Positions 43,442-51,937 of a DNA stretch of 64,000 nucleotides are shown here, piece after piece (the stretch's first letter is position 1; every line of letters begins with the position of its first letter). The stretch spans positions 22,631 to 86,630 of the forward strand of contig DATJYC010000043.1 of NCBI GenBank assembly GCA_035499735.1, read 5' to 3'. This stretch comes from VBDM01 sp035499735 (GTDB taxonomy: Bacteria > Pseudomonadota > Gammaproteobacteria > Burkholderiales > SG8-39). The notes under the pieces were generated by a model. It was not told where the DNA came from and did no database searches. It saw only the letters and a list, made by a program, of their open reading frames with translations. Position numbers and translations under genes: made by a program.

Positions 43442-45172
43442 TCAGGGAAGCGAGAACACGAGCACGCTGTTGCCGCGCTTGAAGTCGATCTGGGTGTTGC
43501 CGCCCGCCGCGACGGCGACGTACTGCTTGCCGCCGACCGAGTAGGACACGGGCGGGGCGTTCACGCCGGCGCCCGCCTGGTATTGCCACAGCAGCTGTCC
43601 CGACTTGGCGTCGAGGGCCTTGAACCAGCCGTTGCCCTCGCCGAAGAACACGAGGCCGCCCGCAGTGGCGAGCGCGCCGCCGATGAGCGGCTGCTCGGTG
43701 TCGTACTTCCAGGCGACCTTGCCGGTGTCGATGTTCACCGCCGACAGGCGCCCCCACTGCTTCTCGCTCGCGATGGTCTTGAACGCGCCGCCCAGCCACA
43801 GCTTGCTGCCGCCGGGATAGTTCGCGGCCTCGACGTGGTAGGTCATGGGCTGGTGCAGGTTGAGCGCGTACGCGAGGCGCGTGCCCGGGTTGATCGCCAT
43901 GGGCGACCACTCGACGCCGCCGTTCGCGCCGGGCAGCATGCGCGCACCCTGGGGCGTCGGTAGCACCCACATGTTCTCCTGCGGGATCATCGCCTCGGAG
44001 AAGCGGATGAGCTTGCCGGTGGCGCGCTCGTGCACGTAGACGTGGCCGGTCTTGCCGCCGTGGATGACGACGTCGACTTGCTTGCCGTTCTTGTCCGCGG
44101 CGTGGGTGAGGATGGGCGGGCTGACCGCGTCGAGGTCCCAGACGTCGTGGGCGATGTACTGGTAGTGCCACTTGATTTTCCCACTGCCGAGGTCGACCGC
44201 GACCATCGAGTCGGTGTACAGGTTGTCGCCGGGGCGCTCCGTGCCGTACAGGTCGGGCGACGGGTTGCCGACGACGAAGAACACGGTCTTCGTCTTGCGG
44301 TCGACCGCGGGAGTCATCCACACGCCGCCGCCGAGGGTCTGGTAGAAGCCGCCGCCCTTCGCGGCGAGCTCCTTCTTCTCCGCGGCGATGTCGCGGTGCA
44401 TGTTGCGCCCGGTGGCGTCGTTCTCGGCCCACACACCTTCCTGGCCCTTGTCGGGGATGGTGTGGAAGGTCCACAGCAGCTTGCCGCTCTTCGCGTCGAA
44501 CGCCTTGAGGAAGCCGCGGATGCCGTACTCGCCGCCGTTCGTTCCGATCAGCACCTTACCGTCGACCGCGGTCGGCGCCATGGTCTCGGAGTAGCCTTTC
44601 TCGGGATCGGCGATCTGGACTTCCCATTTCACCGCGCCGGTCTTGGCGTCGAGCGCGACGAGCTTGGCGTCGAGCGTGCCCATGTAGACCATGCCGTCGT
44701 ACGCCGCCACGCCGCGGTTGTTCGGGCCGCAGCAGAAAGTCGTCACGGGTCCCATTTTGTGCTTGTAGTGCCAGAACTCGGTCCCGGTCGCCGCGTCGAT
44801 CGCGTAGACGTGGTTGAACGAGGTGGTGAGGAACATGACGCCGTTCACCACCAGCGGCGAGGTTTCCATCGACTCGAGCACCGCGGTCTGGAAGACGAAC
44901 GCGGGCCGCAGCCCTTTCACATTGTTTGCGTTGATCTGCGAGCCAGGGTAGTAGCGGGTCTGCTCGTAGTTGCCGTTCGGGTGGAGGACGTTCTTGTCGT
45001 CCTTGGCCGCGCCGTCGAGCATCGCCTGGGTAACCGGGACGAGCGAGGCGGACATCTTGGCGCCCGAAGTGGTGGGACCGCCCTTCACTTCCTGGGCCTG
45101 GGCGACCAGCACCGGGGTGCAGAGTGCAGCGAAAACGATCAAACGGAGATGACTGCGGAGCGAGGTGCGCAT
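43442..45172 (-). CDS. PQQ-dependent methanol/ethanol dehydrogenase family protein, lanthanide-type signature
   Basis: A 576-residue quinoprotein with signal peptide (LIVFAALCTPVLVAQAQ). Adjacent cysteines C147-C148 (TTFCCGPNNRG), metal-site E215 (GGEYGIRGF) and N303 (VVGNPSPD), catalytic D346 and the extra Asp D348 in HDVWDLDAV are present. It is about 18 residues longer than the other quinoprotein, with only family-level similarity. It heads the five-gene operon of cytochrome, TonB receptor, b561 and beta-propeller. Substrate unknown; an alcohol or aldehyde is expected. Confidence 0.87.
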   Translation of the reverse strand: MRTSLRSHLRLIVFAALCTPVLVAQAQEVKGGPTTSGAKMSASLVPVTQAMLDGAAKDDKNVLHPNGNYEQTRYYPGSQINANNVKGLRPAFVFQTAVLESMETSPLVVNGVMFLTTSFNHVYAIDAATGTEFWHYKHKMGPVTTFCCGPNNRGVAAYDGMVYMGTLDAKLVALDAKTGAVKWEVQIADPEKGYSETMAPTAVDGKVLIGTNGGEYGIRGFLKAFDAKSGKLLWTFHTIPDKGQEGVWAENDATGRNMHRDIAAEKKELAAKGGGFYQTLGGGVWMTPAVDRKTKTVFFVVGNPSPDLYGTERPGDNLYTDSMVAVDLGSGKIKWHYQYIAHDVWDLDAVSPPILTHAADKNGKQVDVVIHGGKTGHVYVHERATGKLIRFSEAMIPQENMWVLPTPQGARMLPGANGGVEWSPMAINPGTRLAYALNLHQPMTYHVEAANYPGGSKLWLGGAFKTIASEKQWGRLSAVNIDTGKVAWKYDTEQPLIGGALATAGGLVFFGEGNGWFKALDAKSGQLLWQYQAGAGVNAPPVSYSVGGKQYVAVAAGGNTQIDFKRGNSVLVFSLP

Positions 45173-45227
45173 GAGTCCCCCTTGCGAGTTGTTTGACGTT
45201 CTTGTTGTGCTACGACGCCGGATGCCG

Positions 45228-45257
45228 TTGGCATGACGGGCGGTACGTGGCTACTAT
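45228..45257 (+). promoter_or_regulatory. putative sigma70 promoter of the ankyrin gene
   Basis: TTGGCA at 45228-45233 and TACTAT at 45252-45257 are 18 nt apart. The ATG used for the ankyrin gene lies 27 nt past the -10 element, a short leader. Confidence 0.5.
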
Positions 45258-45283
45258 AGTTCAGCCCACTTATGGGATTCAAG

Positions 45284-45937
45284 ATGAGATTGGCTCAGGC
45301 AATTGCTACGGCATCGATGCTGCTCGCAGCCTTTTCGGCAGGGGCCCAGGAGCTTTCGCCCAACGCCCAGCTCCTTGCTGCGGCGCGGCAAGGGGACCTC
45401 GCCGGCGTCACGCGGCTGCTCGACGCGGGCGCGGCGGTGAACTCGCGCAACCGCATCGGCGACACGACGCTGATGATCGCATTGAAGAACAACCACAAGG
45501 CCGTGGCTCAGCTCGCGGTCGCCCGGGGGGCGGACGTGAACCTCGCCAACGTCTCCAGGGTGACCCCGCTCATGGCGGCGAGCTTCTCCGGGAGCGCCGA
45601 CCTGACGAGGCTGCTCCTGGAGAAGGGCGCCGACCGCGCGCCCGAGGACCGCGTGGGAAAGACCGCCATGGTCTACGCGGCGGGGCTGGGCCACACCGAG
45701 GTCGTGGCGCTGCTCCTCGACCGGGGCGAGAGCCCGCGCGCCGCCTACCGCAACGACCTTACCGCGCTCATGTGGGCGGCCGGGAACGGGCACACGGAGA
45801 CCGTTAAGCTGCTCCTTGCACGCGGGGCGGACTTGAAAGCGCGCGACAACCGCGGCAAGACGGCGCTCGCGATGGCCGTGGAAGGCGGCCACAAGGAGGC
45901 GGAGGAGCTCCTCCGCCAGGCGGGAGCCAAGGACTAG
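45284..45937 (+). CDS. exported ankyrin-repeat protein
   Basis: A 217-residue protein with signal peptide (AIATASMLLAAFSAGAQ) and about five ankyrin repeats (QGDLAGVTRLLDAGAAVNSR, GHTEVVALLLDRGESPRA, GHTETVKLLLARGADLKA and others). Ankyrin repeats mediate protein binding, here in the periplasm. An ATG at 45272 would add four residues, but the promoter spacing and GGGA site favour 45284. It is divergent from the quinoprotein operon and may interact with one of its products, which is speculative. Confidence 0.82.
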   Translation: MRLAQAIATASMLLAAFSAGAQELSPNAQLLAAARQGDLAGVTRLLDAGAAVNSRNRIGDTTLMIALKNNHKAVAQLAVARGADVNLANVSRVTPLMAASFSGSADLTRLLLEKGADRAPEDRVGKTAMVYAAGLGHTEVVALLLDRGESPRAAYRNDLTALMWAAGNGHTETVKLLLARGADLKARDNRGKTALAMAVEGGHKEAEELLRQAGAKD

Positions 45938-45941
45938 AAAT

Positions 45942-45970
45942 GAAAAGGCCCGGAGGAGATCTCCGGGCCC
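45942..45970 (-). terminator. terminator of small protein B (possibly bidirectional)
   Basis: GGCCCGGAG pairs with CTCCGGGCC around GAGAT, and the minus strand continues into CCTTTTCATTTC. The stem is also just after the ankyrin stop on the plus strand. Confidence 0.75.
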
Positions 45971-46001
45971 TGCTCCGGCCGGGGGTTGGCCGGAAGCGAA
46001 A

Positions 46002-46262
46002 TCAGTTGTACATCATCGGCGCGGCGTCTTCGTAGCTGGCCGCTTCCTGCTTCGGGAAGGTCTTCGCCAGGCCGACGTCGCTGTACTCGTAGACCTGGGG
46101 CACGATGTCCTTCGCCTGGTTGACGATCTGCTCGGGCAGGTACTCGGTCGAGGCGCTGAAGGAGGCGTTGCTCGCGGAAACCGGCGCGAAGGCCAGGAGG
46201 GCGAGGATGCCGCAGAGCGCGACCGCGGCGGTGATGGGGGCCACGTTGCTGATGTTCTTCAT
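46002..46262 (-). CDS. small exported protein B of a paralogous pair
   Basis: An 86-residue protein with a hydrophobic export segment (ITAAVALCGILALLAFAPVSA) and the core EYLPEQIVNQAKDIVPQ, ending AAPMMYN. It shares the core and terminal MYY/MYN tail with the 67-residue protein at 36042. An extra acidic insert (YSDVGLAKTFPKQEAASYED) is present between them. The upstream region carries blocks at nearly the same spacing as in the other copy. No known family. It is monocistronic with its own terminator. Confidence 0.65.
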   Translation of the reverse strand: MKNISNVAPITAAVALCGILALLAFAPVSASNASFSASTEYLPEQIVNQAKDIVPQVYEYSDVGLAKTFPKQEAASYEDAAPMMYN

Positions 46263-46268
46263 TGTGTT

Positions 46269-46324
46269 TCTCCTCTCGCTTTCAGGCTCGCGGAAATCGC
46301 TCGCCCAACGGTTTCCACTTTAGG
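46269..46324 (-). promoter_or_regulatory. conserved leader and -10-like element of small protein B
   Basis: TCTCCTCTCGCTT (46269-46281), GCGGAAATCGC (46290-46300) and CCACTTTAGG (46315-46324) match the blocks upstream of small protein A within one nucleotide in distance from the start codon. The minus-strand TAAAGT in the last block is a plausible -10. Confidence 0.5.
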
Positions 46325-46366
46325 CCTCCGCTCTCCCGGATTCGCCGTCGCGCGACGCAGGAATTC

Positions 46367-46381
46367 TGTGACGTACGCACA
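46367..46381. promoter_or_regulatory. CRP-like inverted repeat upstream of small protein B
   Basis: TGTG-N7-CACA (TGTGACGTACGCACA) lies 105 nt from the start codon of small protein B, against 106 nt for the equivalent site at 36351. It is also 34 nt from the start of the divergent Bug protein and could affect both. Confidence 0.5.
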
Positions 46382-46414
46382 TTTCCCCGCCGGAACCGGC
46401 TAGACTCGGCACAA

Positions 46415-47377
46415 ATGCGCGCGCCGCGACCCTTCCTGGCCGTCCTGGCGCTCGCGGCCGGAGCCGCCTTCGGCCAGGGCTACCCCTCGAAGCCCGTCCA
46501 CCTCGTCGTTCCCTTCCCGCCCTCGGGAGGCAACGACGTGTTCGCGCGCATCGTGGCGCAGCAGCTTGCGGAGGCCTGGCGCCAGCAGGTGCTGGTCGAG
46601 AACCGCCCCGGCGCGGGCGGAAGCGTCGGCACCGAGTACGTCGCGAAGAGCCAGCCGGACGGCTACACCCTGCTCCTCGGCCACACGGGCACCCTCGCCA
46701 TCAACCCGTCGCTGTACAAGAACATCGGCTACGACACCCTGCGCGACCTCGCGCCGATCGCCCTCCTCGCCTCGGCGCCGCTCGTGCTCGTCGTGAGTCC
46801 CAGCACCGGCATCCACAGCGTCCGCGACCTCATCAAGGAAGCAAAGGCCGACCCGGAAGAACTCACAATAGCCTCGGCGGGCAACGGCACCGGCTCGCAC
46901 CTCACCGCCGAGCTGCTCCAGAACATGGCCAACATCAAGCTCACCCACGTGCCCTACAAAGGCAGCTCGCCCGCCGTCACCGACCTCCTAGGCGGGCAAG
47001 TCCAGATGATGTTCAGCGTCATCCCGCCCGTCCTGCCGCAGATCAATGCCGGCAAGCTGCGACCCGTCGCCGTGACGAGCGCGAGCCGCATCCCGCAGCT
47101 CCAGCGCGTCCCGACCGTCGCGGAGTCAGGGCTGCCCGGCTTCGAATCAACCCTCGCCTATGGCATCCTCGCGCCGAAAGGAACCCCGGCGAGCATCGTC
47201 AACGAAATCCACGCCCAGATCGCGCGCATCACCGCCATGCGCGACTACGGCGTGCGCGTCGGCGTAGAAGGCGCGCTCGTGCTGGAAGGAACGCCGGCGG
47301 AGTTTGCGGCGTTGATCAAACAGCAGAGGGAGAAGTGGGGGAAGTTGATTCGGGCAGCCGCGCTGAAGCCCGAGTAA
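46415..47377 (+). CDS. Bug/TctC-type tripartite tricarboxylate binding protein
   Basis: A 320-residue periplasmic binding protein. Signal peptide AVLALAAGAAFGQ is followed by YPSKPVHLVVPFPPSGGND, ENRPGAGGSVGTEYV and VPYKGSSPAVTDLLGGQ, all family signatures. No permease gene is nearby. It is divergent from small protein B, and the CRP-like repeat lies between them. Confidence 0.88.
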   Translation: MRAPRPFLAVLALAAGAAFGQGYPSKPVHLVVPFPPSGGNDVFARIVAQQLAEAWRQQVLVENRPGAGGSVGTEYVAKSQPDGYTLLLGHTGTLAINPSLYKNIGYDTLRDLAPIALLASAPLVLVVSPSTGIHSVRDLIKEAKADPEELTIASAGNGTGSHLTAELLQNMANIKLTHVPYKGSSPAVTDLLGGQVQMMFSVIPPVLPQINAGKLRPVAVTSASRIPQLQRVPTVAESGLPGFESTLAYGILAPKGTPASIVNEIHAQIARITAMRDYGVRVGVEGALVLEGTPAEFAALIKQQREKWGKLIRAAALKPE

Positions 47378-47420
47378 CGTGCTCGGCGTAGACTTTCTAT
47401 CTTCGGGAGGGCAATCGACA

Positions 47421-48185
47421 ATGGGAGCATTGCAGCGACTCTGCATTGTCCCGGCAGCCTGGCTCGCGCTCGCCGCCGCGAGCGCGCTCGCCGATGAAGC
47501 GCCGCCGGCCGGTGCCGCCTCGCTCCAGCTGTCTTTCGCGAGCCCCGTCCAGCTTGTCCCGGAATCGAGGGACGTCTCGGGGCTGAGGCTCACCCTGTTC
47601 TACGGGAAGAACGCCGGCGTTTCCGGCCTCGATATCGCCGCTCTCGGTTTCTCCCAGGCCAGGACCTTTGACGGCGCCCAGCTGTCTTTCTTCGGAAATG
47701 CAGTCGAGGGCAAGACGACGGGGCTGCAAGCCGGCCTCTTTGCGAACGCAACAGGGCAGCTCTCCGGCATGCAGGTCGGCGGCATCCTCGCCAATTTCGC
47801 CCGCGAGGGCGGACGCGGCGTGCAGCTCGGAGTCTCCAACTTCTCGGGCGGCAAGTTCAGCGGCGTCCAGATCGGATTGATAGGAAGCGCCTTCCGCACC
47901 GACTGGACGACCCTGGACTTCGCCGGCGTGCAGATCGGCGTGCTCAATCTCGTGAACGGCGACGTCTCCGGCGTCCAGATCGGCGCATTGAACGGGCAGG
48001 GCATCAAAGAGGGGAAGCTCAGCGGCGTTCAAATCGGTGCGGTGAATTTCGCAGGCGAGTGCAAGGGCCTTCAGATCGGCGTCTTCAACAGCTGCAGGGA
48101 CATGCGCGGGGTGCAGATCGGCCTGCTCAACCACATCGCGCAGGGAGCCATACCGTGGCTCCCGATCGTCAACGCCAAGTTCTAG
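47421..48185 (+). CDS. exported GxQIG-repeat protein
   Basis: A 254-residue protein with signal peptide (VPAAWLALAAASALA). The second half is built from repeats of the form GVQIGxxN or GMQVGG (GLQAGLFANATG, GVQLGVSNFSGG, GVQIGVLNLVNG, GVQIGALNGQG). This is a surface-repeat type sometimes labelled LA_2272 or VC2662-like and expected to form a beta-solenoid or barrel. The ATG at 47421 follows GGGAGG by about 10 nt. Its stop overlaps the PEBP gene stop in a CTAG. Function unknown. Confidence 0.65.
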   Translation: MGALQRLCIVPAAWLALAAASALADEAPPAGAASLQLSFASPVQLVPESRDVSGLRLTLFYGKNAGVSGLDIAALGFSQARTFDGAQLSFFGNAVEGKTTGLQAGLFANATGQLSGMQVGGILANFAREGGRGVQLGVSNFSGGKFSGVQIGLIGSAFRTDWTTLDFAGVQIGVLNLVNGDVSGVQIGALNGQGIKEGKLSGVQIGAVNFAGECKGLQIGVFNSCRDMRGVQIGLLNHIAQGAIPWLPIVNAKF

Positions 48186-48736
48186 CGCTTGTAGGTTCCG
48201 ACCAGCTCCGCCCGCGCGATCACGTGCCCCTGCATCGCGCGCTCGAGCGCGGCCTTGTCCGGGCGGCTCAGTCCCTGGAGCACGGTGTCGAGCGCATACA
48301 GCTTGTGGAAGTAGCGGTGCCGCCCGACCGGCGGGCACGGACCGCCGTAGCCGGTGCGCTGCCAGTCGTTGACCCCCTCCGCGGTTCCGGCCGGAAGCGC
48401 CTTAACGCCTTCGGCGAGGCCCGCAGCGGACGTCGGAATGTTGTACAGCACCCAGTGCACCCAGGTCATCTCGGGCGCCGCGGGATCCGGCGCGTCCGGA
48501 TCGTCGACGATGAGCGCGAGGCTCTTCGCCTGCGCGGGAACGTCCGACCAGGATAGCGGCGGCGAGGCATCGCCGCCGTCGCAGGTATGCTTCTTCGGGA
48601 TGGCCCCGTTATGGGGAAAGGCGCCCGAGGAGAGATTCATCGCTCCGCTCCTTCCAGAGAGTGCCTGCCCCGCCGCAGTTCCAAACGAGAACGCCACCGT
48701 GACGAGAACCGATCGTAGGACCAGGGAGGAAATCAT
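48182..48736 (-). CDS. YbhB/YbcL family PEBP-like protein
   Basis: A 184-residue exported protein with signal peptide (LVTVAFSFGTAAGQA). The PEBP core reads KHTCDGGDASPPLSW, LALIVDDPDAPDP, WVHWVLYNIP and YGGPCPPVGRHRYFHKLYAL, covering the anion-binding pocket of the family. The bacterial members are small periplasmic or cytoplasmic proteins of unclear ligand. It stands alone on the minus strand. Confidence 0.9.
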   Translation of the reverse strand: MISSLVLRSVLVTVAFSFGTAAGQALSGRSGAMNLSSGAFPHNGAIPKKHTCDGGDASPPLSWSDVPAQAKSLALIVDDPDAPDPAAPEMTWVHWVLYNIPTSAAGLAEGVKALPAGTAEGVNDWQRTGYGGPCPPVGRHRYFHKLYALDTVLQGLSRPDKAALERAMQGHVIARAELVGTYKR

Positions 48737-48816
48737 CGCCAGCTCATTGCGGCCGCGGCATGGAACGATAACACGGCCGCAATGGCCGGGCTCTGTGCAC
48801 CCTGGCCTCCAGGGGG

Positions 48817-49050
48817 CTAGTGGCGGACTCGGCCGCCTGCGGCGCGCCGGACCTTGCCGTGGGTCGACGAGCGGAGCGGCTTGTTCGGCCGCTTCTGGCG
48901 GTGCAGATAGCTCACGACCTTGGGGGCGAGAGTCGTGCTCTCCGACGCTTCGCCGCGGCGCGCGAACCCTCCGAACAGGTAGGCGACGACGAGCCCGACT
49001 AGCGTCCACGCGAGCAGCACGGCTATCCACAGGATCCAGCTCGATTCCAT
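48817..49050 (-). CDS. small membrane protein, unknown
   Basis: A 77-residue protein with one hydrophobic helix (WILWIAVLLAWTLVGLVVAYLF) followed by a very basic tail (YLHRQKRPNKPLRSSTHGKVRRAAGG). Codon use fits the neighbours. I do not recognise a family. Flanks are short non-coding spacers of about 80 and 110 nt. Confidence 0.5.
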   Translation of the reverse strand: MESSWILWIAVLLAWTLVGLVVAYLFGGFARRGEASESTTLAPKVVSYLHRQKRPNKPLRSSTHGKVRRAAGGRVRH

Positions 49051-49161
49051 CTGTTCACCCTACACCGATTTCAGCGCGCAGCCTATGCGCCGAACACCGG
49101 ACGCGCTCTTATTTCTCGCTCAGCGTAGCAAGTGCGCGCTTACCTGTACAAATTCGTCGCC

Positions 49162-50631
49162 CTATTGCGACACTTCCGTCGGGCGGTGAAGATATAGCCC
49201 GCGCGGCTCCCCGATAACCCTTCCGTTCTCGCACACCAGCATCCCGCGAAGGAACGTCGCCTTGATGCGCGCTCCGAGCTCGAGGCCTTCGAAAGGCGTG
49301 TAGCCCTGCGTCGACTCGGAGTCCCTGGCCCGGATCGTCCACGTCTCGCTCGGATCGACGAGCGCGAGATCGGCGTCGAGGCCCGGGGCGACGTCGCCCT
49401 TGGAGTTGAGGCCGTAGCGCCGCGCCGGGTTGTGGCTGGTGAGGCTCGCGATGCGTCCGAGCGCAAGGCCGCGCTTCGCGCCCTCGGAGACGAGCGCGGG
49501 CAGGAGGTACTCGGTGCCGCCGAAGCCGGACTTCGCCAGCCAGATGTTGCCGAAGGCCTTCTTCGCCGCCTTGGTCTCGTGGCGGCAGCAGGCGTGGTCG
49601 CTCACCACCCAGTCGATCCTGCCCTCGAGGAGCTTCTCCCACAGGAACTCGACGTCCTCGCGCGGACGGATCGGCGGGTTGACCTTGGCGAGCACGCCGG
49701 CCTTCGAGCCCGTGTCGAGCATCAGGTGGCCGATCGTCGCCTCGCGGCGGAAGTCGATGTGCGGGAACACCTGGGCCATCTGCAGGGCCGCGGCGAGCGC
49801 CTTCTTCGAGGAAAGGTGCAGCAGGTTGATGTTCGGCAGCGCCGCCTCGCTCGCGAGATACGCTGCGATGAACACCGCGAGCCCCTCGGAATGCGGCGGC
49901 CGCGCTGCGTGGTAGGCGGCGAGGCCTTTCAGTTTCGTGCGCTCGATCCGCCTCGTATACGCGGTCATGATCTCGGCGGTCTCGCAGTGCAGCGACAGGC
50001 TGATCTGCGCGGCCTTCTCCGGGAAGCGCTCGCGCGCCGACTGTACCGCCCGCATCACGAACTCGAAGTGCGCGTAGTCGTAGCGCTCATCCCTGCCGAT
50101 CATCAGGAACTTGCGTTGGTCGTCCGAGCGCCCGTGCAGTCCGTGCGAGCCGTAGAACATGAAGATCTTGAACGAGGCGACGCCGTGCTTCGACACCAGC
50201 ATCGGGATCTCGCGCAGGTGAACGGAGTCCATCGGCGCGAGGTGGTAGCCGTAGTCGACGTGGAACTTCCCTTTGGAGATCTTCAGCACCTCGGGGAAGA
50301 ACTTCGCGTACGGCCCGCCCTTGTTCAGGTAGTACTGGCCGGTGCGGAAGTAGTTGAGCATCGAGGTGACGCCCCCCTGAGCCGCGGCGCGGCTCTCCGA
50401 GACCGCGTCCTCACTGAGCGGCGCGTAGATGCCTGCGTGCATATGCGCGTCCACCACGCCGGGAAAGGCGAGCCGGCCGCGGCCGTCGTAAACCGTCTTC
50501 GCCTCGTCCGGGCGAAGGCCCGGCGCGATCCGGGAGAATTTGCCGTCCTTGATCGCGATATCCGCCTCGATCGGCGCGTCGTTGCCCGGGCGCACCACGC
50601 GCACGTTCTTGATGATCAGGTCGTCGCTCAT
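49162..50631 (-). CDS. dihydroorotase/hydantoinase-like amidohydrolase
   Basis: A 489-residue cyclic amidohydrolase. The binuclear metal-site motifs are in order: DAHMHAG (HxH), SFKIFM with the Lys that is carboxylated in this family, LHCET, LLHLSS and VVSDHAC with the catalytic Asp. Length matches dihydroorotase, hydantoinase and allantoinase groups; there is no pyrimidine or allantoin gene nearby, so the substrate is open. The ATG overlaps the LeuD-like gene stop by 4 nt, tying it to that protein. Confidence 0.82.
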   Translation of the reverse strand: MSDDLIIKNVRVVRPGNDAPIEADIAIKDGKFSRIAPGLRPDEAKTVYDGRGRLAFPGVVDAHMHAGIYAPLSEDAVSESRAAAQGGVTSMLNYFRTGQYYLNKGGPYAKFFPEVLKISKGKFHVDYGYHLAPMDSVHLREIPMLVSKHGVASFKIFMFYGSHGLHGRSDDQRKFLMIGRDERYDYAHFEFVMRAVQSARERFPEKAAQISLSLHCETAEIMTAYTRRIERTKLKGLAAYHAARPPHSEGLAVFIAAYLASEAALPNINLLHLSSKKALAAALQMAQVFPHIDFRREATIGHLMLDTGSKAGVLAKVNPPIRPREDVEFLWEKLLEGRIDWVVSDHACCRHETKAAKKAFGNIWLAKSGFGGTEYLLPALVSEGAKRGLALGRIASLTSHNPARRYGLNSKGDVAPGLDADLALVDPSETWTIRARDSESTQGYTPFEGLELGARIKATFLRGMLVCENGRVIGEPRGLYLHRPTEVSQ

Positions 50632-51143
50632 GCTTTCTTCAGCCGCTTCTCCAGGTGCCCGAGCAGGCCGCCGTCGCGGATCAGCGCCATGAGGTGCGCG
50701 GGCACCGGCTCGCAGGCGATCATTTCGCCGGTCGTGAGATTGGCTATCCTCCCCGCCTCGGCATCAACCCGCAGCCGGTCTTCCGCGCGGATGCGCTTCG
50801 CCTCCGCGCACACGACCGCAGGCAGCCCGAGGTTGAAAGCATTGCGGTAGAAGAGTCCCGCAAACGATTCCGCGATCAGCGCCGCCACCCCGAGGTGCTT
50901 GAGCGCCTGCGGCGCCTGCTCGCGCGACGAGCCCGCGCCGAAATTCTTCCCGCCGACGACCACGTCGCCTGGTCGCACCTCTGCCGCGAACCTCGGCTCG
51001 ACCGACTCGAGGCAGTGCTTCGCGATTTCCTCGATCCCGAACCTCATGTACCGGCCCGGCGCGAGGACGTCGGTGGTGAGATCGTCGCCGAAGCGCCAGA
51101 CGCGGCCGGCATGCTGCGAGGAGCTCGACGGGCGGGCAGTCAT
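50628..51143 (-). CDS. LeuD-like small subunit of an aconitase-family hydratase
   Basis: A 171-residue swivel-domain protein of the 3-isopropylmalate dehydratase small-subunit type. Landmarks are FGDDLTTDVLAPGRYM, GGKNFGAGSSREQAPQALKHLG and the FYRNAFNLGLPAV segment. A large-subunit partner is not adjacent; the only candidate in the window is at 57242-58513. It precedes the amidohydrolase in a two-gene operon, which argues for a catabolic rather than leucine-biosynthetic role. Confidence 0.85.
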   Translation of the reverse strand: MTARPSSSSQHAGRVWRFGDDLTTDVLAPGRYMRFGIEEIAKHCLESVEPRFAAEVRPGDVVVGGKNFGAGSSREQAPQALKHLGVAALIAESFAGLFYRNAFNLGLPAVVCAEAKRIRAEDRLRVDAEAGRIANLTTGEMIACEPVPAHLMALIRDGGLLGHLEKRLKKA

Positions 51144-51269
51144 TGGTCGGAGCGGTGATGCGCGGATGCAGGATAGGAATCGTAACACCGGTCAGCCGGG
51201 CTATTTTCGGCGCACCGGTTTTGCGCCATCATGCGGCCTACCCGCTCCGGGTATCGGACTCCCACCCAC

Positions 51270-51905
51270 ATGCTGAAACCCCTCCCTGCCCTGGGCGTCG
51301 GCTTGCTCCTGGCGGTGCAGCCGCTCGCTGCAGCAGCGGACGGCTGCGGCAGTGCCTACGTCGACGTTCCGGGAAGCTCGGCCCTGGCTTCGGCCTCGTT
51401 GTGGTCGAACGCGCGCTCCGCCGGCAACTCGCTGAAGGTGCGAAGCCGGGCTCTCCTCGAGCAGGCGGCGGCAAGCCGCAAGGTCATGGCGCCGCCGCCC
51501 GGCGGCTGCCCGGCCGGCTGCAAGCCGGCCGGCCCTCCCCTCGTCGTGTTCCGCTCGGTCCCCAACAGGTTCCGTACGGACTACTCGGACGCCGGGATGT
51601 GCAGGAAGCTGGAGGAGCAGACGCAAGCCGCGCCGTTCCGATACGGCGCGAGAACGTTCGCGTCGCTGGACGACCTGAATTCGTGGTTTGGCGACTTCTC
51701 GCAGGGCGACGGCCCCGACGGCGAGGACCTTTACCGGCGCTGCTCCGGGGATTGCAGCCCGCAGTACACCAATGTCATCGACGTCACGGCCCACTCCACG
51801 CTCAACCTCGTCGCGAACGTGGTCTGCGGCCCGGCGCGGGACAAGTCCGACGATCAGTACCGGCTCTCGATCGCGTATCGGTTCGCCTGCCGTCCCCAGC
51901 GCTAA
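51270..51905 (+). CDS. exported cysteine-containing protein, unknown
   Basis: A 211-residue protein with signal peptide (LGVGLLLAVQPLAAAADG) and several paired cysteines in the mature part (GGCPAGCKPAG, CSGDCSP, VVCGPAR and RFACRP), so disulfides are likely. No recognisable domain. It is a single gene between divergent and convergent neighbours. Confidence 0.55.
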   Translation: MLKPLPALGVGLLLAVQPLAAAADGCGSAYVDVPGSSALASASLWSNARSAGNSLKVRSRALLEQAAASRKVMAPPPGGCPAGCKPAGPPLVVFRSVPNRFRTDYSDAGMCRKLEEQTQAAPFRYGARTFASLDDLNSWFGDFSQGDGPDGEDLYRRCSGDCSPQYTNVIDVTAHSTLNLVANVVCGPARDKSDDQYRLSIAYRFACRPQR

Positions 51906-51937
51906 CGCTCGAGGCCCGGGACCGGCCCGGGTCCTGC

